Below the pieces are notes generated by a model that saw nothing but the letters and a program-made list of their open reading frames with translations, had not been told where the DNA came from and ran no database searches. Both the position numbers and the translations under genes were made by a program. From Thiodiazotropha sp040791665 (GTDB lineage Bacteria > Pseudomonadota > Gammaproteobacteria > Chromatiales > Chromatiaceae), in contig JBFNNX010000010.1 of NCBI GenBank assembly GCA_040791665.1, forward strand, positions 124,001-188,000: a DNA stretch of 64,000 bases. The letters are read 5' to 3'. Positions 9,377 through 18,801 of this stretch are shown here, one piece after another (positions within the stretch are counted from its first letter, which is position 1; each line of letters opens with the position of its first letter).

Positions 9377-9915
9377 TGACTTAAATAAATATCGAGCAGG
9401 TTAAAGACTTAAAGTATGCTTGGCAAGCCACAAAAAGAAATTATATCGAGACCTGATATTTCGGTTATCTGGTCTGTAAGTTTCTGAACATGTAATAACA
9501 GATGTCTATATCCCGGTGGTTGCTGTATGGATGGCATGGCAGAATATTGGCTCAAAACCTGATGCGTCAGGCTGGTCATTTAGGGAGAGTAGGAATAATA
9601 AGGCGAATATAGATAAAGCATCGGATTCGACATGCAATGCGAGTATGCCCAGGGGTATCTTTTCAGTTGTTTCAGTCGATCAGACTTTCAATCGGATGAT
9701 TGTTCGATTTGGGTAAAATTACCCAATATCCAATGGTAATATTAACTGTCTAAATCCACTGTATAATGCTGAAATATATAGGCATTAGTCTACAATTAAA
9801 GCGACAGAAACTATTCCCGGCGAGTGGGTTGTAACTACGTGATTGTTTGCAACAGCCTGGTTATTGATGATCTAGATTGACAACAATAACGATATTATTT
9901 AGAGGAGAGTCGGCC
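9377..9915. other. Gene-free 539-bp stretch
   Basis: This stretch is AT-richer than its surroundings. One open frame of 66 codons (9516-9716, plus) has no ribosome-binding site and no recognisable protein character. No hairpin terminator, repeat or RNA gene stood out. It probably holds the promoter for the zinc-ribbon/TIR gene pair. Confidence 0.4.
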
Positions 9916-10245
9916 ATGTTTTGCCCGGAGTGTGGAACCGAAAACCCTGATAGCGCAAGATTTTGCGGAAACTGCAGACATCAGCTTTCAGGTACGACCG
10001 GCGGCTCGGCGGTCAGTCAAGACAACGCAGTAGTTGAAGTCAACAGCGAGAAGAAATCCGTCTCCGACGGATTGAAGTACGGCATACTTGCCGGCTCGCT
10101 GATTATTCCCTTTATCGGTCTGATCATGGGCATCATCTATCTTGCGCAAGGGGAATCAGAAGAGAAAAAGGATGTGGGTAAGCTGTGGCTGTACGGCAGT
10201 ATCGGGATCATTGTCTTCTATATGATAATCAGCGGTGACTTCTGA
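9916..10245 (+). CDS. Zinc-ribbon membrane protein
   Basis: A 109-residue protein with an N-terminal zinc ribbon, MFCPECG followed by FCGNC, at residues 1-22. A polar linker follows, then two hydrophobic segments (ILAGSLIIPFIGLIMGIIYLA and LWLYGSIGIIVFYMII) that should span the membrane. ATG 9916 has a GGAGAG 7 bp upstream; an earlier frame start at 9877 lacks one. The gene ends 22 bp before the TIR gene, and both products carry zinc ribbons, which suggests a functional pair. The ribbon may be a protein-protein or membrane-assembly module; no enzyme activity is visible. Confidence 0.75.
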   Translation: MFCPECGTENPDSARFCGNCRHQLSGTTGGSAVSQDNAVVEVNSEKKSVSDGLKYGILAGSLIIPFIGLIMGIIYLAQGESEEKKDVGKLWLYGSIGIIVFYMIISGDF

Positions 10246-10267
10246 GGAAACCGCTAAGGGCCCAACA

Positions 10268-11260
10268 ATGAATAAGCCAGCTGCTTTCATCACATTAAAA
10301 AGAAAGAGAACCAGTTCGTATCAAATCCGGCAGTTCGCAATCACCATCGATGACAACGTCGTTGGCAAGATCAAGTCGGGAGAAACAAAGCAGTTCAAGG
10401 TGCCCATCGGTTCTCATGCCGTAGGGGTAAAGATAGATCTCTATAAGAGCGAACCATTGCGGGTCGACCTTAAGCCGGACCAAACGCTGGCTCTGGAGTG
10501 CGGTGATCGCTCGCCTGAGAACATCAGAGAGGTTTTTACCCTGAAGGGTATGGAAAAGTCACTCAATTCTCTCATCAAACCCAAGCAGTATCTCTATGTG
10601 CAACCGGTTGGCGACTCCTTGCCTCAAATGAATCCGCGTAACGTGAATCCATCCATCCAGTCCTCGCAAAAGAGACAGAGCCAAAGAAAATCCTGCACTG
10701 TCTTTATCTCATATCGACGGGGAGATAGCCGGGAAATTACCGGCAGAATATGCGACAGGCTTTCGAACGAATTCGGTAAAGAGACAATTTTCAGGGATGT
10801 TGACTCCATACCGGCCGGAGTTGATTTTAGAAAACACATCAATAAGACCATCGATCAATGCAGCATGCTGGTGGCGATAATTGGCGACAAATGGTTGGAT
10901 GCTAAAAATAAGAGGGGTGAACGCCGACTGGACCTCTCCAACGATCACCTCAGGGTGGAGATAGAGACTGCCTTGAAGAAGGAGATTCCGGTGATCCCGG
11001 TGTTGGTGAAAAAGGGCATCATGCCGGATGAAGATGACCTGCCGGAAGGCCTGAAACCCCTGGCATACAGAAATGCTATCCCGATACCCGAAGAACCTTT
11101 TTTCCATAACGGTGTCGATCTGCTGATTAAGGAAATGAACAAGACGTTTGCGCCAAGCGGTCAGGAGAAACAGAAGAAAGGCATGAGTTTCTGCGTCTAT
11201 TGTGGCAATGACATCATGCCAGGCCATAAATTCTGCATTCATTGCGGCAAACCGGTATAG
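10268..11260 (+). CDS. TIR-domain protein with C-terminal zinc ribbon
   Basis: A 330-residue three-part protein. Residues about 12-80 form a beta-rich domain (ITIDDNVVGKIKSGETKQFKV...). A linker leads to a bacterial TIR domain at about 143-279: FISYRRGDS, then IFRDVDSIPAGVDF, then DHLRVEIETALKK with Glu231 near the position expected for the NADase glutamate. The C-terminus is a zinc ribbon with Cys309, 312, 323 and 326. TIR domains hydrolyse NAD+ or make cyclic ADP-ribose signals in immunity, or act as scaffolds. ATG 10268 follows AAGGG by 7 bp. It is paired with the zinc-ribbon membrane gene just upstream. The activity and defence role are inferred from the family. Confidence 0.85.
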   Translation: MNKPAAFITLKRKRTSSYQIRQFAITIDDNVVGKIKSGETKQFKVPIGSHAVGVKIDLYKSEPLRVDLKPDQTLALECGDRSPENIREVFTLKGMEKSLNSLIKPKQYLYVQPVGDSLPQMNPRNVNPSIQSSQKRQSQRKSCTVFISYRRGDSREITGRICDRLSNEFGKETIFRDVDSIPAGVDFRKHINKTIDQCSMLVAIIGDKWLDAKNKRGERRLDLSNDHLRVEIETALKKEIPVIPVLVKKGIMPDEDDLPEGLKPLAYRNAIPIPEEPFFHNGVDLLIKEMNKTFAPSGQEKQKKGMSFCVYCGNDIMPGHKFCIHCGKPV

Positions 11261-11473
11261 GTGGTTTGGATCTCAATAATAAGGGGTATGCAGATATCTA
11301 GCGACTACAGGCGATAACTGCACGTGCCATAGTATTTTGCCAATATGTCAAGGTAATAAATCACAATCAATTGCGGGATTTTTACACATCCAAGCTGCTA
11401 CGAGATAAAGTATAGTCGTTTCAGCCAAGATGCAGCTGGCTGAACTCCTTGCGGACAGTTTTGGGAGGCGGAG

Positions 11474-12001
11474 ATGACAGTGCTGCGACATCACATGTGC
11501 CTTGTTACCGGTTTAATGTTGGCCTTGAATGCGGGTTGCAGCAACGAACAATCCACTCAACCGGTTACGCAAAATACGCTCAGCGACACAGAGGCAACTA
11601 GCGTTCGAAGACCTGTTGCCCATGAGTTTGAGCCCTGTGCGCTGATCTCACACGCCGACTTGGAAGAGATCGCCGGTGTATCGCTCAGTGAGCCAAAAGC
11701 AACGATAGACAGGCTTGACACTGTCACTTACCTGAGTTGCAGCTCGGATGATATCCACATCAATATAGAATCGTGGGGGGATTCCTCCAAAGCAGCCGCG
11801 AGTTATGATTTCAGTGGTAAACATCCGTCGATCGAAGGGCTTGGAGACAAGGCAAGAAATACCCAACCGTTGGGCGAAGTCGATGTCTTGTATGGTCAAT
11901 TTATTGTCAGCGTGGATCTCTTTACGGGGCAGGGTAGAGAGACAGAGCTGGAGGTGGCTCAAAAAATCGCCCGGGTCGTGCTGGAGAATCTGCCCGAGTG
12001 A
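11474..12001 (+). CDS. Putative lipoprotein with Cys-containing extracellular domain
   Basis: A 175-residue product with a signal peptide ending in the lipobox LNAGC (Cys22). The mature domain starts with FEPCALISHADLEEIAGVSL and has YLSCSS about 50 residues later. This CALL...C arrangement resembles DUF3558-like lipoproteins, in which the two cysteines form a disulfide. ATG 11474 has a strong GGGAGG signal upstream. The 212 bp before it hold no gene. Function unknown. Confidence 0.72.
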   Translation: MTVLRHHMCLVTGLMLALNAGCSNEQSTQPVTQNTLSDTEATSVRRPVAHEFEPCALISHADLEEIAGVSLSEPKATIDRLDTVTYLSCSSDDIHINIESWGDSSKAAASYDFSGKHPSIEGLGDKARNTQPLGEVDVLYGQFIVSVDLFTGQGRETELEVAQKIARVVLENLPE

Positions 12002-12071
12002 TCCGGGTCATCCAAATCAACATCTGAGAGGCAAGATATGGCGCCTAAGTGATTTTGCCGAAAGATCATCG

Positions 12072-13250
12072 CTAAAAAAAACGCGTAACTGTAAACTCCA
12101 GATAATCATCCCGATGAAAAGCGAAAAGTGGATCCTCTTCGGGTATATCCGACCATAGTCGTATCTGCGCAGAAGTCTTCCAGTGATTGCCGATGCGTCG
12201 GCTCGCCTCCAGATTGAACATCCAGGCGTCGTCGTCGAGATCCCTGATCACGCCGGCCAGGAGTTCACTGCCGTCCACATCGTTGGCGGTGAGGCGCAGT
12301 CCGAGGAATAGATCGTTTTCAAATGGAGTGGTTGCATCGTCGCGCCTATCGTCGTAAAGATACTCACCCAGCAAGCCCAGGTCCATGTCGCTATCGGCGA
12401 TACCGACCAGGGTATATTCGAATCCGCCGGTGGCCGCATTGTAACTGCCGCTGTCGCCGGCACGGTGGATGGCTTCAAGCTTCCACAGCCAGTCGCCTTT
12501 GGTGGCCTGCAGGTCGAGACTGGTTTGCCGCATCTGTTCGTAGAATGGGATAAGTACGATCTCTCCGCTGCTGTTGAGGTCGGGTATCAGCAGCGGATCG
12601 CGGCTGGTGCCGTCGAAGTGGGCAAGGCCGATGTCCCAGTCGCCGATGAAGTGGGACCATCGCAGCGCCAGGTCGATATGTCTCTCCTCCCTGTCGGACT
12701 GGTACTCCGCCAGGTCAGTATCGACTCGCGGATGGGTTCGCAGACGACCCGCTTCACCGGGATAGGTACGCTCTCGAAAACCGGGCAGCGCATAGAGGTC
12801 GATGATGCCCCAATCCTTTTCCAGGGAGAGCTTGAACATGGGCTGGCCCAGTTTCTGTTCGCCGTCAGGGTTCTCTATCAAATCGGTCTGGTTGATGATA
12901 TCCACCAGGTGCAGCGCCTCTGTGACGCCCCAGAAGACCTTGCCTATACCGGCTTTTGCCTCCCAGCCATCGCCGGCATAGGTCCAGATAAGCTCCCGGA
13001 TATCGCCGTGGGTGCGTTCGTCGTCTTCGCTGTCCCAGCGCAGAAAGGGTATGAACAGCAGGCTTTGTCGGCCCTTATCCCAACGCTGGTAGTATTCGGG
13101 CTGTATGACAATCGAAAGCAGTTGATCCGATTGATCGCTGTCCACTGCCTGTTGCGGGAAGTGACGCCCCTGCAGTTCGACGAAGCCGCTCCATTCGCCT
13201 GCCGACAACAGTCCGGGTATCAATAACACTATCCACCGCCATGCTTTCAC
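12072..13250 (-). CDS. Putative outer-membrane beta-barrel protein of an RND export unit
   Basis: A 392-residue exported protein. GTG 13250 is preferred because GGGAG lies 8 bp upstream and it begins directly with a signal peptide (MKAWRWIVLLIPGLLSAGEW). The remainder shows alternating amphipathic strands with many aromatic and acidic residues, ending in LEFTVTRFF with the C-terminal Phe typical of outer-membrane barrels. It lies downstream of the LolA-like gene and MMPL-type RND transporter on the same strand, separated by 119 bp that hold a repeated hairpin. A role in moving lipids or hydrophobic compounds across the envelope with those partners is inferred. Confidence 0.78.
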   Translation of the reverse strand: MKAWRWIVLLIPGLLSAGEWSGFVELQGRHFPQQAVDSDQSDQLLSIVIQPEYYQRWDKGRQSLLFIPFLRWDSEDDERTHGDIRELIWTYAGDGWEAKAGIGKVFWGVTEALHLVDIINQTDLIENPDGEQKLGQPMFKLSLEKDWGIIDLYALPGFRERTYPGEAGRLRTHPRVDTDLAEYQSDREERHIDLALRWSHFIGDWDIGLAHFDGTSRDPLLIPDLNSSGEIVLIPFYEQMRQTSLDLQATKGDWLWKLEAIHRAGDSGSYNAATGGFEYTLVGIADSDMDLGLLGEYLYDDRRDDATTPFENDLFLGLRLTANDVDGSELLAGVIRDLDDDAWMFNLEASRRIGNHWKTSAQIRLWSDIPEEDPLFAFHRDDYLEFTVTRFF

Positions 13251-13306
13251 GTTCTCAACTCCCGAGAATCCATTGGCGTGTTCCGCTCGACTAAAAACTT
13301 GTATAG

Positions 13307-13324
13307 GGTGCGGCTTGCCGCACC
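13307..13324. repeat. REP-like hairpin, copy 1
   Basis: GGTGCGG-CTTG-CCGCACC is a perfect 7-bp stem with a 4-base loop, between the lipoprotein-sorting and outer-membrane protein genes. The same 18 bases with similar flanks recur at 20750-20767. It could be a dispersed palindromic repeat or an mRNA-stabilising hairpin; there is no T-run, so a terminator is unlikely. Confidence 0.6.
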
Positions 13325-13369
13325 GATAACACACCGAACCTGAATAACAGACAGAGTCATTTTGGAGTG

Positions 13370-14149
13370 CTATCTCGCGCGTTTCAGGCTGTTCTTATTG
13401 AAATCACCTTCACTCAGCCCGGCGCGAAAATTGTACTCTTTCCATGTCAGCAGGGTGCTCTTTCCCGTCTGATGATTCTCCATGAACATCTCGTCGGCAC
13501 GCCAATATTGATCAAGGTATTGCTGATAGTTGCGAAATGCCAGGGTTTTCAACGGGGCGTTCTTACGGTCGTAGTAATCTATTTTGAGCGCTATGTAACG
13601 CTCCTTGTCGACCCAGACCTGCTGGCGTGTGTATCCCGAGTTGGGATCCACCGGGTAGCGTTCAAGGAGGAAGCAGGGCGTTCCTTCGTAGTTGCTGTCT
13701 TCAATGAACTGGTAAGTGTACTTCTCCACCTCTTGAGACGAGATATCCTCATAGGCGAACTCGCTGCCCATGAAGGGCCCTGACTTGTTGCGCGAGGCGA
13801 TACGTTTGACCCTTTTCAGCGCCGGCAGGTAGAGCCACTGATCGTCGTCACCCACCTTGTGGGAGAAGCTCAACAGAGCGGTGCCTTTCACATCCCGCGG
13901 TTCATCGAAAATCACAAGCGTTTTGTCGCCGTCGTTCTCGACCTCCAAGGTCTGATTGCGCATGTCGCGCAGGCTCTCTTCGCCATGTTTGTTGCGCAAC
14001 AGCATGGTCATAGTGGCCTTGAAGTCGTGAAAGCCGGTATCACGGGCCTCTATCTCCTTGGCGATCTCCAGGCCGCGCTCTTCCGCGGTCATTGCCAGGG
14101 TCAGTGCCGGTGTCAAAACCAGCAGCAGCGGTAGAAGGATGCGCTTCAT
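13370..14149 (-). CDS. Outer-membrane lipoprotein-sorting (LolA/LppX-like) periplasmic protein
   Basis: A 259-residue periplasmic protein with signal peptide MKRILLPLLLVLTPALTLA. The mature sequence has the DFKATMTMLLRNKHGEE opening, DEPRDVKGTALLSF, QWLYLPALKRVKRIA and GSEFAYEDI segments characteristic of the lipoprotein-sorting proteins that accompany MMPL-type RND pumps. It probably ferries a lipid-like ligand through the periplasm in its half-barrel. Its ATG overlaps the RND transporter stop by four bases (ATGA at 14146-14149), so translation should be coupled. Confidence 0.88.
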   Translation of the reverse strand: MKRILLPLLLVLTPALTLAMTAEERGLEIAKEIEARDTGFHDFKATMTMLLRNKHGEESLRDMRNQTLEVENDGDKTLVIFDEPRDVKGTALLSFSHKVGDDDQWLYLPALKRVKRIASRNKSGPFMGSEFAYEDISSQEVEKYTYQFIEDSNYEGTPCFLLERYPVDPNSGYTRQQVWVDKERYIALKIDYYDRKNAPLKTLAFRNYQQYLDQYWRADEMFMENHQTGKSTLLTWKEYNFRAGLSEGDFNKNSLKRAR

Positions 14150-16428
14150 GATTTTTTTCCTCCGAAATAGATCAACAGCGGGGGGAGAAACAGGAAATCG
14201 GCAACCAGTGCGAGGCCGAGCGTTATGGCGGTCAGCATTCCCATGCCGGCATTCAGCTGAAAATGGGAGAAGGCAAGGATGCCGAAGCCGACCATCAATA
14301 CCAGTGTCGTAACCCACAGCGCGGTGCCCACTGTGGAGAATGCGTAACGTACCGCGTTTTCACGGTCCATATCCTTTTCACGGCGGGCACGCAGATACTT
14401 GCTGAGAAAGTGCACCGTATCGTCGACCACGATGCCAAGGGTCATGCCGGTTACCACGGAGAGTGCCAATCCAACCTCGCCGACAAAGATGCCCCACAAT
14501 CCGAATGCCATCCCCATCGGCACAAGATTGGGGATAAGACTGAGTCCGCCCACTCGCAGTGAACGCAGGGCGAAGATCAATATTACGGAGATCATCACCA
14601 GCGCCAGCGTGGTGCCTTTCAACATGGAGATGATGTTTCGATTGCCGATATGAGCGAACATGATCGTGGGACTGGCGCCATCGATACGCATGCCTGGCGC
14701 GTTCTCCTGCAGCCATGTCTGGGCACGCTCTTCGATCTCCAACAACTGGGTGGTGGAGATACTCTCCATGGTGACGGTAAATCGCGTCGCCGACTTCTTT
14801 ACATTGATCTGATTATTCAGATCGAGGCCGAAGGGAAGGGAAAACTCATACAACAGCAGGTATTGGGCCGACAGGTCCCGCTGATCCGGCAGCCGGTACC
14901 AGTCGTCATTGTCCGCGTGCATGTTGCGATTGAGACGTTTCATGATGTCGGTGATGCTGTTGACGTGCAGAACATGGGGCTGTTGCCGATACCAATTGGC
15001 GAACTCCTCTACCCTTTGCAGAAACTGTGGATCGCTGATGCCTCCGGTCTCACCGCTCTCCAGGGAATACTCTATGAGATAGATACCGGTTAAATTTTCA
15101 GTGGCGTAATCGGTCGCCTGACGAAAGGTGATGGTCTCGTCGAAATATTTTACGAACTGATCATCGAGCCGGTTGTTGGGTATCTGCGAAATGAGCAGCA
15201 ACACTACTATGCCCATGCCCCATAGCAGCTGCTTTTTATAACGTACGACAAAGTCGGAGAACCGTACCATGGCAATGCTGCCCAGGGTGTCGCCGCTGAG
15301 GGCCTTGACCGGCAACAGCATCATCATGGCGGGCAGGAAGGTGATGGAGAGAAAGAATGCCAGCACAACCCCCATGGCTGCCATGTTGCCCAAATCGCGG
15401 AAGGGCGGCGCTTCACTGAAATTGAGACTGAGAAAGCCGATGGCAGTGGTCAAGGTGGTGAGGAAAATAGGCTGCAGGTTAATGCGCAGACTCTCCATCA
15501 TCGCCTCATGCTTGTTCTGCCCGTCTCGCATGAAGTGGAGAAAGTTAACCAAAATGTGCACACAATCGGCGATCGCCAGGGTCATGATTACGATCGGTAC
15601 CGTGGTGGTGGGTGGCGACATTTTGATGCCGAGCCAGCCTGTCAGGCCCATGGTGGCGATGATCATCAGAATAATGATGATCACGGTTGAGAGGGTGCCG
15701 GGAATGGAGCGCAGCATCACTACCAAAACCAGGATCACCGCGGCGAACATGATCGGGTAGAGGCTCGTCATGTCATCCTGGGAGGCGGACGGAAAAGCGT
15801 TGTTCATCATCACCATGCCGGTGAGATGGATGTCGATGTTGGGGTAGGCCGCCTCGATATTTTTTGCCATCTCCCTGGCCCGTTCCGCCACTTCCGGTAC
15901 CTCGGTGAGTTTTTTGCCCGGCAACTGTACCGTCACATTCACGCCGGTGGTGTGGGCCGAGGGCGATATCAAACGATTGACCAGGAGCGGGTCGCCGGTG
16001 GCGATTCGCTGTTTCTCAGCCAGATCTTCATCGCTCAGGGATTGGGGGTCCAGGACAAGATCCTCAACGATCAGATCATCACCCTCGGCATGGGTATGCT
16101 GGAAGTTGGTGATGGAGTCGACCCGCAGGGAGTAGGGGATCTGCCAGGACTCCTTGGTCAGTTCCGCGACGGCGGAGAGGGTTTCACGAGTAAATACCTT
16201 GCCATCCTTGGGTGCGATGACAAACAGTACATTGTCATTTTTCGTGTAGGTATTCTGCAGTTGTTCGAAGGCCTTCAGTTGAGGATTCTCCTCACTGAAA
16301 AACATGCGGTAATCATTGCTGAACGCCAGGTGTTGTACCCCACTGCCCATCAACAGCGAGATCGCGACGGCTAGAAAGATGACCAGCAACCTGTTTTGCA
16401 GTACGAAGCGGAAAAAGGATTCTTTCAT
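14146..16428 (-). CDS. MMPL/RND superfamily transporter
   Basis: A 760-residue inner-membrane transporter with the duplicated RND plan: a single helix near the N-terminus, a large periplasmic loop (about 40-215), a five-helix block to about 400, then the same order again to the C-terminus. Conserved stretches include PTTTVPIVIMTLAIADCVHI in the first half and VVTGMTLGIVVDDTVHFLSKYLR in the second, the latter with the acidic proton-relay residues. The class exports lipids, sterols, hopanoids or siderophores. It heads an operon with the LolA-like protein and follows a TetR gene by 92 bp, suggesting repression by that regulator. Confidence 0.9.
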   Translation of the reverse strand: MKESFFRFVLQNRLLVIFLAVAISLLMGSGVQHLAFSNDYRMFFSEENPQLKAFEQLQNTYTKNDNVLFVIAPKDGKVFTRETLSAVAELTKESWQIPYSLRVDSITNFQHTHAEGDDLIVEDLVLDPQSLSDEDLAEKQRIATGDPLLVNRLISPSAHTTGVNVTVQLPGKKLTEVPEVAERAREMAKNIEAAYPNIDIHLTGMVMMNNAFPSASQDDMTSLYPIMFAAVILVLVVMLRSIPGTLSTVIIIILMIIATMGLTGWLGIKMSPPTTTVPIVIMTLAIADCVHILVNFLHFMRDGQNKHEAMMESLRINLQPIFLTTLTTAIGFLSLNFSEAPPFRDLGNMAAMGVVLAFFLSITFLPAMMMLLPVKALSGDTLGSIAMVRFSDFVVRYKKQLLWGMGIVVLLLISQIPNNRLDDQFVKYFDETITFRQATDYATENLTGIYLIEYSLESGETGGISDPQFLQRVEEFANWYRQQPHVLHVNSITDIMKRLNRNMHADNDDWYRLPDQRDLSAQYLLLYEFSLPFGLDLNNQINVKKSATRFTVTMESISTTQLLEIEERAQTWLQENAPGMRIDGASPTIMFAHIGNRNIISMLKGTTLALVMISVILIFALRSLRVGGLSLIPNLVPMGMAFGLWGIFVGEVGLALSVVTGMTLGIVVDDTVHFLSKYLRARREKDMDRENAVRYAFSTVGTALWVTTLVLMVGFGILAFSHFQLNAGMGMLTAITLGLALVADFLFLPPLLIYFGGKKS

Positions 16429-16520
16429 ATCATTTCCCTGTTGCTGATTGGATGTTTTTTAATTGGTTGTTTATTCATTTCACGTTCCTTGCGATGGTTC
16501 TTTGATTTAACTTTGCGGGG

Positions 16521-17138
16521 CTAAGTGCGTAGGCTGTTCAGATAACTCAACAGCGCCTTGCCGCAACGCATCAACTCATCATGACTCTGGGCATTTTTCG
16601 CCATGCTCATGCAGCCCTCCAGCGAGGCTAGAATGAAAAATGCCGTATCGGCCGGATCGATAGCGGTTGATACGCTGCCTTCTTGCTGTCCTCGGGTAAG
16701 AAGCGTTTCGATACTCTCCTGCCAGCGTTTGTAGATCGAGTCGATGCGTTGACGAAAACCGTCATCGATGGCCGACATCTCCTGGGCCAGGTTGTTGAGC
16801 GGACAGCCGAGGGTAATCTCTTCACACTGGTAGTGCTCGCCCATCTTCATGATGGTTCCCATCAGCACGTCGATCGGGTGTCCGGGTTGGCGCAGGGGTT
16901 CGAACCAGAGTCTCTGCAACTCCTCGGCGATATGTTCGTCCAGTACAGCGTAACCGAGTTGCAGTTTGCTGCTGAAATGGTGATAGAGGGCGCCTTTGGT
17001 GACGCCGGTTCGTTCCAGGATGGGATTCAGACTGGCAGCCTGGAAACCGAAACGATGAATCTCCTCATAGGCGGCTTCCAGCAGTGACCGTCGGGTAGCG
17101 TCAGCATCGGCAAGCATGACAATAGGAATCTCGCTCAT
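16521..17138 (-). CDS. TetR/AcrR family transcriptional regulator
   Basis: A 205-residue repressor type protein. The N-terminal helix-turn-helix lies at about 15-62 (RRSLLEAAYEEIHRFGFQAASLNPILERTGVTKGALYHHFSSK). The C-terminal ligand domain is the TetR_C type with a central cysteine (LGCPLNNLAQEM). An operator-like palindrome sits 4-21 bp upstream of its start, so it probably represses itself and the RND/LolA/outer-membrane gene set downstream. Start ATG 17138. Confidence 0.9.
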   Translation of the reverse strand: MSEIPIVMLADADATRRSLLEAAYEEIHRFGFQAASLNPILERTGVTKGALYHHFSSKLQLGYAVLDEHIAEELQRLWFEPLRQPGHPIDVLMGTIMKMGEHYQCEEITLGCPLNNLAQEMSAIDDGFRQRIDSIYKRWQESIETLLTRGQQEGSVSTAIDPADTAFFILASLEGCMSMAKNAQSHDELMRCGKALLSYLNSLRT

Positions 17139-17538
17139 GGAACATACCGACCAGTATGTATCTTGATTGGAGTTCTGTCAAATTTCATTTGCTCGTTTGT
17201 CGGTTTCATCGGATCTGTTACCTGGCGATAATGCCAATCACAATGTCGAAGGAGTGATCTTCAACGGGCAAAGCATTCGGTCGGTTTGCGGTCCGAGCTA
17301 AGTTTGGCCGCCATTGACGGTTTAATCCTCTCTGATCGGTAACGCGTTGTAACAAGATGTAACAAGGAATGTTCAGAAACCTATAGGACCTCAAAAAACG
17401 AGATCCTTTCGAAGCGACGTGGAGCCGTTCAGCAGTAAGAGAGGGGCGTGAGGCAGTTCCTCAGTGAGTGTGGCATTACCATTCGCCATAGTACTGAGTA
17501 TTGCGGTGTTTCGGGTACTTTCTATTTGAAAAAAAGGA
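17139..17538. other. 400-bp intergenic region with TetR control site
   Basis: This holds the TetR operator at its left edge. The rest, including a direct repeat-like TAACGCGTTGTAACAAG/TAACAAGG stretch near 17340-17370, has no supported gene or clear terminator. Confidence 0.35.
17142..17159. promoter_or_regulatory. Putative TetR operator
   Basis: ACATACCGACCAGTATGT is an 18-bp imperfect palindrome (arms ACATAC and GTATGT) immediately upstream of the TetR gene. It resembles the TACCG-centred sites at 41198 and 41223 beside the second TetR gene, which supports its being a real operator. Confidence 0.65.
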
Positions 17539-17853
17539 TTATTCCTGCGGAGGCTTCCTCACTTGCTGAGTGATCGAATCCACCATGTTTTCTATGTCGG
17601 TGTTCTCTTCGTATCTGCAGTCACGAACCTTCAAATGATTGGCGATCCTCAGCGTGCCATCTTCGTTTAGGATACCCAGCACCTTGTTGTGTTTGTTTCT
17701 GAGAATCGTGGTCGAACTGTCACCAGAGGGACGCCTTACGCAGAAGGTTGTCCAGCCATACTCTCTCAGGTGTATCAATCCCAGCTGTTGTTGCTCGTTG
17801 AGATAGCTTTTTGGGTCAGAGGGAATGGCGCTGATACCAATACGTCTATCCAC
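17539..17853 (-). CDS. Conserved small protein of unknown function
   Basis: A 104-residue soluble protein starting at GTG 17853. The segment LNEQQQLGLIHLREYGWTTFCVRRP followed by VLGILNEDGTLRI resembles a family of short gammaproteobacterial proteins of unknown role (pattern: Q-Q..L..L...GW...FVRRP....VL..DG). No ribosome-binding site is clear. Its neighbours give no functional clue. Confidence 0.55.
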   Translation of the reverse strand: MDRRIGISAIPSDPKSYLNEQQQLGLIHLREYGWTTFCVRRPSGDSSTTILRNKHNKVLGILNEDGTLRIANHLKVRDCRYEENTDIENMVDSITQQVRKPPQE

Positions 17854-18603
17854 AGTCGTTTACCGGTCAAATATTTATACAATGTTATTTTACATAAACA
17901 AAAAAAATGCCAAATATTAAGATATTCTTTTAAAACAATAAGATAGGGTCTAATAGATTTTTGTGTGGGTTGAATCGCCTGGCAAGCGTAAAAAAAGCCG
18001 ACACATTTCAGATAATCGCCCCTGGAATCAAATCTCTAAAAAACAATAGCATAAGTTATCTTGGTTACCCACTTTACTCAGCCATTGCACAAGCGATTTG
18101 CAAAAGTCATAAATGTTGAGTTGTAGATTTGAGTGGAGGGGTTCGCTTTGCTCACGACTGTTTATTTTTCCGCATTCCAATATTTGTTGCTGTAGAGGAT
18201 GTGAAGAGCGTCCAATGAGAGACCAAGTGTTGCTGGGCAACTCAAAACTTCTCAACCGCTGTTACGATTTACATGCTCCCATCCCATGGCTGAGCATGAT
18301 GGGTAATCGGATAAGTTATTGATATTATGGAGCATGAAACGAGAAAATCGTTTAATTCAGCCATGCGACAGTCTTAACAGCTTGATTACCGATGGATATT
18401 TTGAATTGTTGCGGATCAGACAGCGGGCTGTTTCGGTGATGACCTGCTGATCAGAACTCCCTATACTGGGTTGACGACCGAATGTGCACTCTATATGAGG
18501 ATAACTGCGGCAACGCATCAGTGGGTTGCCAAAACGGTTTGGCATCAATATTTTACCGGTTCAGATAGTTCAGGCGGTACACAAGAAAAAAGGGGAGTTT
18601 TGT
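17854..18603. other. 750-bp stretch without a supported gene
   Basis: This is AT-rich sequence between the minus-strand small gene and the plus-strand ATPase operon. Four open frames of 60-85 codons occur on both strands but overlap each other, lack ribosome-binding sites and do not look protein-like. The right end presumably holds the promoter for the gene at 18604. Confidence 0.4.
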
Positions 18604-18801
18604 ATGTCTTCGTCAGATCAGACAACACAGCAAGAGAATCTGTCTCTGGGGGCGTCTGCCCAGGAGTTTCTCGACTACTGCACGGCAGAAAAAGAGCGCC
18701 GGCTCAACTCCGGGGAGGCGTTTGACGAGGAGACATTCGATCAGGCCATGCAAATGGTGATCAGCAAACTGCGTGTGCTCGCGGATGAGGGTTGGTCATG
18801 A
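18604..18801 (+). CDS. Small acidic protein co-encoded with a membrane SMC-like ATPase
   Basis: A 65-residue, acidic, helical protein (EFLDYCTAEKERRLNSGEAFDEETFDQAMQMVISKLRVLADEGWS) with no signal or membrane segment. GGGGAG lies 6 bp before the ATG. Its TGA overlaps the ATPase ATG (ATGA at 18798-18801), so the two are translationally coupled and likely act together. No family was recognised; it may be an accessory subunit of the ATPase. Confidence 0.75.
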   Translation: MSSSDQTTQQENLSLGASAQEFLDYCTAEKERRLNSGEAFDEETFDQAMQMVISKLRVLADEGWS

